Part shown: positions 48,693 to 57,961 of the stretch, piece after piece | How positions within the stretch are numbered: position 1 is the stretch's first letter | How the letters are laid out: each line of letters begins with the position of its first letter | Assembly: GCF_009905375.1 (NCBI RefSeq) | Contig: NC_133649.1 | Coordinates: 228,884,102 to 228,948,101, forward strand | Source: Apium graveolens | Lineage: Eukaryota; Streptophyta; Magnoliopsida; Apiales; Apiaceae | Length of the DNA: 64,000 nt | Direction: 5' to 3' | Position numbers and translations under genes: made by a program | Notes under the pieces: generated by a model | What the model was told of the DNA's origin: nothing | Databases searched by the model: none | Seen by the model: the letters and a program-made list of their open reading frames with translations, nothing else

Positions 48693-48704
48693 GCTTTGAT
48701 ACCA
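48693..48704 (-). other. Copia primer binding site
   Basis: Minus strand TGGTATCAAAGC, complementary to initiator Met tRNA, two bases from the 5' LTR end. Confidence 0.85.
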
Positions 48705-48706
48705 AT

Positions 48707-50036
48707 TGTTAGGTCCCAATGTGTTTGTAGAAGGGGGGGTTGAATACAAACAGTACCGAATAATCGAATTAAATGCGGAATAAAAAAATTGAAACAAAAT
48801 TCAAGTTAAATAAAAATATTATTAAACTTGAAAGGTGTTACAACAACTGTATCGATTACAAGGAATTAATCTCAAATTAATTATCACAAATCTAGAATAA
48901 ATTCGACATGAACTTTTTCTATTTTTGTAATAAAAAAGATTCAAATGCTAAACGCAATTTGAGATTAAGTTCTAGGGATTTTGATCCGCTAGATAGTTAC
49001 ACAAGAACAAGATAATGATTTCTAGTGGTTTGGATTTAACTTTACTAGCTAGAAATTGTGATCTTAATTTTAGCAGAGAAGAGATGATATATTTTTCAGC
49101 TTCTGCTTTTCTTTGTTCTTGAACTGTTTTTCGGATGGATGATTGACTTCTGTTGCTTCTGTTGTTTAAATAATAAAACAACCACCTGATTTGTTGGCAA
49201 GACAATCCTTTTAGCTCAGCAAGACAATCCATTGAGCTAGCAAGACAATCCATTGAGCTAGCAAGACTTTCGGTGAGACTATTGATTGAACTAGCAAGAC
49301 AATCAGAATGAACTGGAAAGACAATCCTCCTCCCAGTGTAACTTTCGGTATGACAATTGAAATGACTTGGCATGACAATCGGCATGACAATCCAGATTGT
49401 CATGCTAGTTCATTTTCAATTGTCTTGCTTATTTAAACTGATTTTAATCCAAAAACAATTCTGAAAAATCTTAATATTAATTCAGAATTAATTAATCAAT
49501 TAATTCAATTAATAAACAAATTAATCTTTGCAGATATAATTTATTTTCTTAATTAAATTATATGACTTAATTAATTAATAGAGAATTAATACTACTCTTG
49601 AACTGCAACCATTCTTCTGTAAATCTTCTGAAAATTACTGAAAATTATGAATCAATTCCACCACTTCAATGTTGACACTCGATGTACTGTCTGGTTCATG
49701 AGTGACTAACTTCCATGACGTTTCTTCATGTCTTGACTTTGATACTTGATTTTCTTCAGATTAAATCCTTGTAATTATCTGATACCCTGACGAGATCTCT
49801 GTCACTTGATTAAATCCACAACCTTGATTTATATCACTGAGGCTTGATCAATTTCTTGAACTTCTTCCAGTGAATTAATTCCTCAAGTCTGTAGATGAAC
49901 CTTGTTTCTGAATCCTTTGACAGATGTTACTTAGCGAGATCTCTTTGACGGTAGATCCACTATTTACTTATTACATTCTTATTTGAGTTGAGTTAAATCC
50001 TCGAATATACAAATAGGCTATGACATATGCCTTACA
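48707..50036 (-). repeat. Copia 5' LTR (1330 bp)
   Basis: Copy of 42716-44044; followed by TSD AAGGT. Confidence 0.92.
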
Positions 50037-50041
50037 AAGGT

Positions 50042-51770
50042 CATCCAGTTTCACCTTCCTTGAAAGAATAGTCTTCATAAACTTCGCATAACTAGGCATT
50101 TGCTCCAGAGCCTCAGCGAAAGGTATATTGATGTGAAGTTTCTTGAACACCTCCAGAAACTTCCCGAACTGTCTATCCAGCTTTTGTTGCTGCAATCTTT
50201 TAGGAAAAGGTGGTGGAGGATAGAGCTGTTTCTCCCCTGTATTAGCCTCAGGCATAGTGTGTTCAACAGTAGTCTTCCTTGGTTCCGCCGCTTTCTCCTT
50301 TTGCTTAGATTCTTCATCACTAATTTCAGCTTCTCCTTCTTTTGCCTTTTCAGCATCAGCAACTTTTCCAGACCTTAAGGTAATAGCCTTGACTTGCTCT
50401 TTAGCTTCCTTCCTGCCTGGTACTTCCGTGTCACTGGGAAGAGTGCCAGGTTAACGATTGAGCACTGCATTGGCTAATTGACCGATTTGATTTTCCAAGG
50501 TCTTGATAGAAACCGCCTGACTCTTGCATAACAGCTTAAGTTCTTCAAAATCAGCACTAGTAGGCGCAGCCGTACTTCCCTGTTGAGGATATGATTGCCT
50601 TATAGCATACTGCTGTGGTTGCTGGAATCCAGGTGGGTTAAACTGTTTACTCACTCCTTGCTGATATGGTGGCTGAATAGCATTCTGATTATTCCCCCAG
50701 CTGAAATTTGGATGATTTCTGTTGTTAGGATGATAGGTCGCTGGCACAGGCTGCTGTTGTCGCTGATAATTATTCACATACTGAACAGATTCGTTGACTA
50801 GAGAACACTGATCTGTAGCATGAGAACCTGCACAAAGCTCACAAACCATAGCTATTTGATTAACTCCATATGTAGCCAAAGAATCAACCTTCATTGATAG
50901 CGCTTGGAGCTGGGCTGCAATAGCGGTGGCTGCATCAACTTCCAGAATACCTGCTACCTTGCCTGACGTCATCCTCTGAGTTGGGTTTTGATGCTCATTT
51001 GCAGCATTCGTCTCTATAAGATTATACGCCTCATTATAGCTTTTAGCCCATAAGGCGCCTCCAGCTGCTGCATCGAGCATGGGCCGAGATTGGGCCCCCA
51101 AACCATTATAGAAACCAGTGATCACCATCTAATCCGGCATTCCATGATGTGGACATTTTCTCAACATTTCCTTGTAGCGTTCCCAAGCCTCGCACATAGA
51201 TTCAGTAGGTTGCTGCGCAAACTGAGTAAGAGCACTCCTCATAGCAGCAGTCTTTGCCATCGGATAAAACTTCACCAGAAACTTTTGCGCAAGATCTTGC
51301 CACGTAGTGATGGACCCAGCTGGTTCAGAATGTAACCAGTCTTTAGCCTTATCCCTCAGTGAGAATGGGAAAAGCCTCAACTTGATAGCCTCATCAGTCA
51401 CGCCATTATACTTAAAAGTGCTGCAGATCTCGACAAAATTCCTTATGTGCATGTTGGGGTCTTCAGTTGCCGCTCCTCCAAAAGAAACAGAATTCTGCAC
51501 CATCTGAATAGTGCCCGGCTTGATTTCAAAGGTGTTAGCTTGAATAGCCGGATGAAGGATGCTTGACTGTATGTCATCAATTTTAGGCCGAGAAAAATCC
51601 ATAAGAGCTGGATCAGCTTGAACAATACGATCTCCCATGTTTACTGGTTCTTTCTGCTCAGTTCCTGAATCCGAATCCTCAAAATCTAACTTCTCCGTAA
51701 TATCAAGAACTTCGTCTGTCTCCTCAGCTGTATCTAAAGTCCTCTTGCGAGCACGAGAACGAGTTTGCAT
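50042..51770 (-). pseudogene. Athila gag
   Basis: Starts MQTRSRARKRTLDTAEETDE at 51770. The capsid-like core has FVEICSTFKYNGVTDEAIKL and KDWLHSEPAGSITTWQDL, with YKEMLRKCPHHGMP before a TAG at 51129. It continues (MVITGFYNGLGAQSRPM) through a Cys-containing CELCAGSHATDQC motif and a Gln/Pro-rich stretch to a TAA at 50451, then YPPPPFPKRLQQQ and AKFMKTILSRKVKLDDL. The copia element interrupts at 50041 and the frame resumes at 42710. Two nonsense codons plus the insertion break it. Confidence 0.9.
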
Positions 51771-51886
51771 AAACGCTTGCTAAGTACCTGAAACACAACC
51801 GGAAATAATAAGTAACTACTACGTCCTAATCACTGTGTCCTAATGACCAATGATGGTAAGTACATAAACTAAACAAATACGCCGAG
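51771..51886 (-). other. Athila leader between primer site and gag
   Basis: Short noncoding stretch; the gag ATG at 51770 is the first one giving a long frame. Confidence 0.5.
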
Positions 51887-51904
51887 TCCCCGGTAGCGGC
51901 GCCA
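51887..51904 (-). other. Athila primer binding site (tRNA-Asp type)
   Basis: Minus strand reads TGGCGCCGCTACCGGGGA, six bases after the 5' LTR. Athila elements use the 3' end of tRNA-Asp; this site shows about two differences from the usual 18-base form. Confidence 0.85.
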
Positions 51905-51910
51905 AAAACT

Positions 51911-53323
51911 TGTTAGGGCGAAATCACGCACTAATATTCACGCAAGTATACGCGTTCGCAAGTAATATAGAATACTTTCTAGTTCGTTCCCACAGAGACT
52001 CAGACTAAATTATTGTCTAATTAAACTCACTCACCAATGTATGATTACTTCTCAATGTTAAGACACTAACACTTAAGATTGTTGATTAAATATTAACTAT
52101 AATTAACTACTTAATTAATCACTTACTTAACACTTCAAATTATCAATAATAAAACACTCATGAGATCACAACTTCATTATTACTTCCTTCAATAGCCATT
52201 GTTATTACCTTTAGCATGTGACAGTGATGATATTAATCGAATAACACGAAACTGATAAAAGCCAACTTTCATTGTACTAATACCATTCTACCAAGCATCC
52301 ACAATTAAGATAGAAGTTGAATAGTCATCAATTATGTTGAGTTCCTATATGTCTACAAAAATTGACAACACAACGATTTAAGCACAAGTTATTCCTTTTG
52401 ATTACATAGGGCAAATAAAACTGTTAGAGTTACCCACTAATCATGCACAACATACACGAACCTATGCTAGCATGGCAAGTTCTAAATCTCAAGATCCACC
52501 GTCGCTTCACAAGAGATTAACACCCTATCTTATATGTTCGTGACACACATAAGACGAATACTCACAACCAATACTAGATATCATACAATCATCACACACT
52601 AAAGTATTAAACAATTAACTAAAGAATTCCATAATAAATCCGTTACAACCGCATGATCACGATTAGCCCATAATAGCACTTATCGTCATCATGGGTTCAT
52701 ATGAAATCATGATAAACAAACACAAGAAAATAATAACTAAACTAATTATATTAAAATAGAGTACGTCACAAGAGTAAATAAGTTCAAAGTAAGAAAACTA
52801 GCATCCAACGTTACAACGAAACAAAATCACAAGAAAATATGCTTCCTCTTCGTTGCGGTGTGCTAAATCGGTCTTCTTCCTTATCTCCTTCGCTCCTTGC
52901 GTAAAAACACAATCTTCTTCAATCCACACTTGTGAAAACGTCTCAAATCTACTTATATAATAGTCCCATAAAACTCAGATTACATAGAAGTGGAAACCAA
53001 ACAGAAGTAGAAGTCCTGAAATAATATATTTTTTTCCCCGACCCTGCGCGGCCGCTCAGCAATGCTGAGCGGGCGCTCAGACCTCTACTGGAAAAAATCT
53101 GATTTTACTCCGTTTCTTCGCCGTAATCTGCCCGTTTCTTTCCTCTCGCAATGGTGAACACATGCGAAGGCTTATTCTTGATGATTCCTCCCCCGAAATG
53201 CAACTAATACCCTGAAATGCATAAACACTAGAAAAACGCATTAAATACACAAAATACTTGATTTCAAGACACCAATTTAAGCCATTTTAAGACGTTCTAA
53301 GTGGTATAAAATGCCACTTATCA
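51911..53323 (-). repeat. Athila 5' LTR (1413 bp)
   Basis: Ends TGTTAGGGCG and CACTTATCA as in the other LTR. A single GC palindrome unit lies at 53045-53080 and a TATA box TTATATAAGT (minus) at 52951-52960, about 85 bp downstream of it. Confidence 0.93.
52951..52960 (-). promoter_or_regulatory. Athila 5' LTR TATA box
   Basis: Minus TTATATAAGT in the middle of the LTR, downstream of the GC palindrome. It is the likely core promoter of the element; motif evidence only. Confidence 0.5.
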
Positions 53324-53328
53324 GAAAT

Positions 53329-53436
53329 TACAATACTTTATGAAAATCATTTTAAACAAAAAATTAACATATAAAATGAAACTATAAACTTCAAAACATC
53401 CTAGCTAGCCCGTGCATAGCATGGTTTATATGCTAG
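53329..53436 (+). mobile_element. Helitron 3' end
   Basis: Immediately after the Athila TSD the Helitron sequence resumes and finishes GCCCGTGCATAGCATGG, TTTATATG, CTAG, followed by T. A short GC hairpin (CCGTGC/GCATGG, one mismatch) about 10 bases before a terminal CTAG, with T as the next base, is the Helitron 3' signature. It pairs with the coding fragment at 7412-7791 once the 45-kb stack is removed. Confidence 0.7.
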
Positions 53437-53672
53437 TAATTTATAAAGCTGGAAATTCAAATTGTATGGACAAGAATCAGCCATGTGTTCCTCTTCTCTC
53501 TCCACCCTACCAATCTATATAATCGATTAACAACAAATTGGATCTGAATCTCCTCTATTTTTAGAAAGTGCGAAGCTCTTGCAATTTTATCTCAGCTCAC
53601 TTTGAAAACTTCATTTTACAAGGGGAGGTCATGTCCAATTTATTCCACACCATTTAAAACCTTAAAAACTTG
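53437..53672. other. Spacer, no gene seen
   Basis: AT-rich sequence between the Helitron end and the solo LTR. No ORF or repeat recognised. Confidence 0.4.
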
Positions 53673-53949
53673 TGTTGAGCGACATTTATGACACTTTATA
53701 ACACTTCATTAAGTTTTGAATTGGTGTATTTGTACTCAAGTTGTTGGTGTTTTAATGTGTTTTCTAGTATTTTTGTATTTCAGGCATTAATCCGGAATTC
53801 AGGTGAATTAGCATTGATTTTATGCTAATATGGTGTTAGGATGGTGATTTTATGCTAATATGGTGTTTGGATGGTGTCCAAGGAATAAAGCTCGTGAAGA
53901 CCAACTGATTGCAACAAGAAAAGAAGAAATTGGAATTTTCTCCAAAAGG

Positions 53950-54026
53950 CCAGCGCGTCCGCGCTGTCATAGCGCGCGGTCGCGCCCGAAGTACAGAGAC
54001 ACAGCGCGCGGGCGCGCCGGGTCGGG
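53950..54026. repeat. GC palindrome block in solo LTR
   Basis: Contains GCGCGCGGTCGCGCC and GCGCGCGGGCGCGCC: arms GCGCG/CGCGC around GT or GG. This is the same architecture as the CTGAGCG-GG-CGCTCAG units in the other Athila family but with a different stem sequence. The surroundings are AT-rich. Confidence 0.85.
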
Positions 54027-54085
54027 AAATTTAAAACCTGATTCTTGTGGACTTTTGATTGGAGGACTTCTACTATGCATGGGTT

Positions 54086-54097
54086 GTTATATATACC
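54086..54097 (+). promoter_or_regulatory. Solo LTR TATA box
   Basis: TTATATATACC about 60 bp downstream of the GC palindrome block, matching the arrangement in the Athila LTR. Confidence 0.5.
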
Positions 54098-55096
54098 TAA
54101 ATAAAGGTTGCTTTCCATAAGGAGATGTACTAGAGCACAAGGAGAAGACGTAAGAATGTCGTTTTAGCACAATTCAACGAAGGCGAAGAAGATTTAGTTT
54201 ATACTTATGATTCTTTGTTCTAAGTTGTAACTTTGGATGGTAGTTTTCTTATTCATGAACCTATACTCTTGTTTCATACTTTGTTTATTATTTGTTTATA
54301 AAGTACGTTTATTATACCATGTTTTCATCGGAACCCACGTTGATGATGAATCCAATTATGGGCTAATCGTTATCGTGGGGTTCTAGCGGATTTATTTATG
54401 GATTTCTTTAGTTGATTTGTTTCGATGCCTTAGTGTGTGGTGATTGTATGATAACCTAGTATTGGTTGTGCTTATTCATCTTATGAGCGTCACGAACTTA
54501 TAAGATAGTGTGTTAATTCTTAATAAAGAGACAGTAAATTTGAGGATTTAGAACTTGCCATTATAACATAGGTTCATGTGTTATTGTTATGCATAATTCG
54601 TAGGTAATTTTAACAATCTTACTTGCCCTATGTAATCATGATAGATAACTTGTGCATTAAATCGTTATGTTGTCAAATTCTATAGACATATAGGGTCTCA
54701 ATATAATTGGTGTCTATTCAGCTTCTATCTCTTTTGTGGATGTCTGGTAGTATGGTATTCATACAACGAAAGTTGGCGTTTATCAGTCTCGTGTTATCTG
54801 ATTAGTGTCATCACCATTACATGCTAAGGTTAAGAACAAAAAGGCTATTGAATGAAGTACTTAATGAAGTTAGAATCCCATGTTTGTGTCATATATTATT
54901 CAACTCTCTTTTATCTCTTAGTTAATGTTCTCTAGTATAATTCTCAATAGTTAATCGTAGTATAATCAAAACCCAAATTGTTAATCGTCTTAGCATTGAA
55001 TAATAGCTATATCATTGTTGCATAGGTGAATAAATCACATGGTTAATTTAACCAGTCTTTGTGGGAATGAACAAGAAATAATTCTATATTACTTAC

Positions 55097-55662
55097 TGTT
55101 AGGTCACACAACACTGTAGAAGGGGGTTAAATATAGTGTTTCTACAATCAAATCGATTTCGAACACAAGTAACAGTAAACATATATATTCAATAAGATAA
55201 ACTCTATTACAATGAAACTGTTCTATCTCAGTGATGAACAAATATCACTAAGAGCTGCTAGGTCATAATGTATAATCTTCTCGATAATGATAACACATCT
55301 AGTGTAAACCCAAAGTCTGTGTTTATATAGTACACAGTTACAAGATAACTTCCAATTGATATGGAATATAATTCTGTCTCCTAAAATATATCAATCAGAT
55401 ATCTTCTACAAGTCTTCCAGTCTTATAACTCTTTCTATGCATATCTTCTTTTGTTTAAGTCACGATCTTCTACTGTAAATCAGCTTCCTTCCTTAACTGT
55501 AAGTCCTCCCGCACTTAAGTTCTGATATGAGCTTAAGTTCTGATATTAAGTTCTGACTTCCAGTAAGTCTTGATTGCAGTAAGTCCTGATATATCCTGTT
55601 TATTCAGATCTGAAAACTAAACATGAATCATATTAGACATGACATCTCAAATATATCTAACA
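55097..55662 (-). mobile_element. Copia solo LTR (566 bp) nested in the Athila solo LTR
   Basis: Plus strand starts TGTTAGGTCACACAACACTG and ends ATATATCTAACA; flanks CTTAC (55092-55096) and CTTGC (55663-55667) match at four of five bases. The TGTTAGGTC...AGAAGGGGGTTAAATA start resembles the terminus of the Sirevirus-like LTR in the nest, so it is probably a minus-oriented copia LTR. Confidence 0.75.
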
Positions 55663-55714
55663 CTTGCGATCACATATACTTGCGTGAATTATTAGTGCGT
55701 GCTTAGCGCAAACA

Positions 55715-56034
55715 ACTTATAACACTCATTATTTACGGCTCTCTTGATTGTATTTAATACCTTTTGATTAGAGTTTTAGATTTTTAAAGTGATAAGAAGA
55801 ATCCTAAATTTATAGCTTGTTGCTTTGGTTCTTTTTATATTTGTAGCTTCGAATCTTTGTATTTGGAGTTGTAAGCAAACCTCCGGGTATTTATACGTTT
55901 GAATAAAAACAATATTTAACCAGAATCTCTTCGTGTGTTTAATTCATTTTAATTTTGATATTTCGCTTCAATTAATTTTAGAAATTGAAGAACATACATT
56001 CACCCCCCTCTGTATGTACCTTTTGGAACTAACA
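55715..56034 (+). repeat. Copia LTR fragment (3' part)
   Basis: Ends ATTCACCCCCCTCTGTATG, TACCTTTTGGAACTAACA, the usual end of plus-oriented Sirevirus-like LTRs. The left limit is unclear because the Athila solo LTR probably inserted in or beside it. The following ATTTTCATCAAG could be a decayed primer site. Confidence 0.45.
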
Positions 56035-56339
56035 ATTTTCATCAAGATTTGAATTCTAGGAGTATTCAATCTAGCGTATTTAGTGAAATTATGTCATGGT
56101 ACCCTCCGTTCTTCGGGGGTGAATCAGAATCTTTGTTAACCCGATGATACTTTTCCTTTACATCATACTCTTGTTCTGTCTTTCGCTTTTTACCACCAGC
56201 GGACTCATTGTTTACCACTGCTTTCTTCATGTTTTCCTCGACTTGAATATTTTTTCATGCTATACTTTGGAGTTGTTACATGTTCTCTGGTTGGCGTTTG
56301 TCCAGAGACAGTTTGAAAAACTCGTCCTTGGTTCCCTAT

Positions 56340-57495
56340 TGTAAGGCTATCATGGTCACCTTATCATCAAGATTCGGGACCTTTAAAGCCTCTTTTGTGA
56401 AATGGTTCAGGTAATCCTTGAGAGACTCCTTTGATCCTTGAACAATGCTCATGAGGGAAGCTTATCTTTTTTCATGCACTTTTTCACTGATGAACTGTTT
56501 GATCAAATCCTGACTTAAGTCTCTAAAATATATAATTGAATTTGGGGGCAGATGGTTGTACCACCTTTGTGCCATCCCTGACAAGGTTTGGGGAAAGACC
56601 CGACATTTAATAGCATTATTCACGGGTTGTAACAACTGTGCATTAAAGGAAGTCCTCACATGATTTTCCGGATCCCCAGTTCTATCACACGCCTTTATAG
56701 TAGGCATCTTGAACTTTCTAGTAATATGGGTATTCATGATCTCCGCTGTTAAAGGCGGGGTTGGGTCATCAGGGCCTTTGAGGGAAAGAAATTCAAACGG
56801 GTTTCCACGAGGGACATTCATCTTTTTCATCTTGGGAGTCTCCTCCAAGTCGATGACTTGAGTAGCTCCTCTAGTTCCTCTAGCCCGTTTGGTTCTCGGT
56901 GGCTGCTTAACCTGACTAATCTTCATATCTCTCTTATGACTTAGGATTTCTGCTTCATGAGCATGTATCATTTCTTTAAAAATTTGGGATTCCATCCCCT
57001 CAGTTTTCTAAAGCTCGGGGCGCATACCTCCGACGGGCTCTTTGCCCCTACGTCTCCTCCTGTGATGAGAACACTCGTCAGTTGATTCTCTGTTGTTCTC
57101 AGTTGTATCGAGTTCACAGACATCTCGTTTACTATAGATTGGAGGCATACCTCTAATATAATTAAGGTCGTTCCATGGTTGCGGTTGAGGCGGTGGGGGT
57201 GGCATACTTCCTCTAGTCTTAGAGTACAATGAAATCCCATAGATGTGGTTTATTGGCCTATGATGCACTACAGTTGACATCTCAAAACTCACAGACTGTG
57301 AGCATTCAAAGTCGAGTTTTGAAGGTTCGCCCCAAAATACGGGATTAACTGAAATCCAGATTGGGGGATGATCAGATTCTCCGTCCCTTGAGAGTAGGTT
57401 GAATGAGGTGGAATCTTAATAGCAGATGAGATTGTTTGAGTAGTTCCAGCTGATGCTACTTCAGGAATGTTATTTTCGCTTTGTGTGGTTACCAT
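56340..57495 (-). pseudogene. gag of a second gypsy lineage (Tat/Retand-like), broken
   Basis: Minus frames start MVTTQSENNIPEVASAGTTQ at 57495, pass a Pro-rich piece (MPPPPPQPQPW), then MESQIFKEMIHAHEAEILSH and a core with DRTGDPENHVRTSFNAQLL, KCRVFPQTLSGMAQRWYNHL and LSQDLIKQFISEKVHEKR. Beyond a stop at 56462 it continues as SKESLKDYLNHFTKEALKVP. This is a Ty3 gag of the Tat type. No protease, RT or LTR pair is visible around it. Likely remaining Lys-rich gag sequence extends to about 56080. Confidence 0.8.
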
Positions 57496-57961
57496 GGTTG
57501 ATGTCTTTTTATCATAGACAATGCCAAATGTGTGGTAAAAAACTGGGTCTGAGAGCTTATATGGATTGAAGTGCGGAAACAGAGTAGTTCTAATTATAAG
57601 AATGATATGTCAATTGATGTGAAGTGTTTTAATTAGTGTTATTGATTTGAATACAGGGGTCCATTTCAATTAAAATTCATGTATAAAAATTTTGTATACA
57701 ATTCTGTGCACCAAACATTTTCCGTGAAAATATAAATCACACAATGCTTAAATACTGCGATTATTCTTATATGGATATATAGCTGGTTCAGATAATTTTA
57801 TGTAGAAGTGATATCATGTAACCTGGGCAGCTCACACAGTTATTTTACCACAAAAAAGTTGCTTTTGTGGTATGAGCCTACCCCCATCATTCGAATTACA
57901 ATTGATAAAAAGGATCAGTGTCAAGTCAGGACCCTAAATATGAATAATCACAAGTACTTGC
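57496..57961. other. 3' flank of the NAC gene
   Basis: AT-rich noncoding sequence between the gag pseudogene start and the NAC stop codon. It should hold the NAC 3' untranslated region; no clear poly(A) signal could be chosen. Confidence 0.5.

Larger units (their letters stand above)
42716..50036 (-). mobile_element. Non-autonomous Sirevirus-like Ty1/copia element, 7.3 kb
   Basis: LTRs 42716-44044 and 48707-50036, TSD AAGGT (42711-42715 and 50037-50041), TG...CA ends (TGTTAGGTCCC...CCTTACA). On the minus strand the primer site TGGTATCAAAGC follows the 5' LTR, then a long gag with a zinc knuckle, a short protease start, and no integrase, RT or RNase H. Four copies of the purine motif AGGGGGAGA lie upstream of the 3' LTR, a known Sirevirus trait. 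It is inserted in the Athila gag-protease junction. Confidence 0.9.
8022..53323 (-). mobile_element. Athila-type Ty3/gypsy retrotransposon, host of the nest
   Basis: Full-length element on the minus strand with TG...CA LTRs at 8022-9476 and 51911-53323 and perfect 5-bp TSD GAAAT (8017-8021 and 53324-53328). The tRNA-Asp-type primer site and a G-rich polypurine tract lie in the expected places. Order on the minus strand: gag, protease, RT, RNase H, integrase, then an extra ORF near the 3' end, an arrangement known for Athila. RT carries FMDDFSVFG and CLLDGYSGYNQI, Athila/Tat-type signatures. After removing three nested elements and their TSD copies its own length is about 11.3 kb, normal for Athila. 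All ORFs carry nonsense or frameshift lesions. Confidence 0.93.
53673..55714 (+). mobile_element. Solo LTR of a second Athila family (plus orientation), with nested copia LTR
   Basis: About 1.47 kb after removing the nested LTR, the same size as the Athila LTRs, and similar in order: a start region with TGAATTGGTGTATTTGTACTCAAG, a GC palindrome block (53950-54025), GGGTCGGGAAAT, GGACTTCTACT, a TATA box, then an end resembling ACTTGCGTGAATTATTAGTGCGTG. Proposed ends are TGTTGAGCG and GCGCAAACA; flanks ACTTG and ACTTA match at four of five bases. No internal region follows, so it is a solo LTR. Confidence 0.75.

Noticed and set aside
51887..51904. tRNA-like match
   Set aside because: It is a retrotransposon primer binding site, not a tRNA gene; no cloverleaf around it. 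No tRNA or rRNA gene was recognised in the window.
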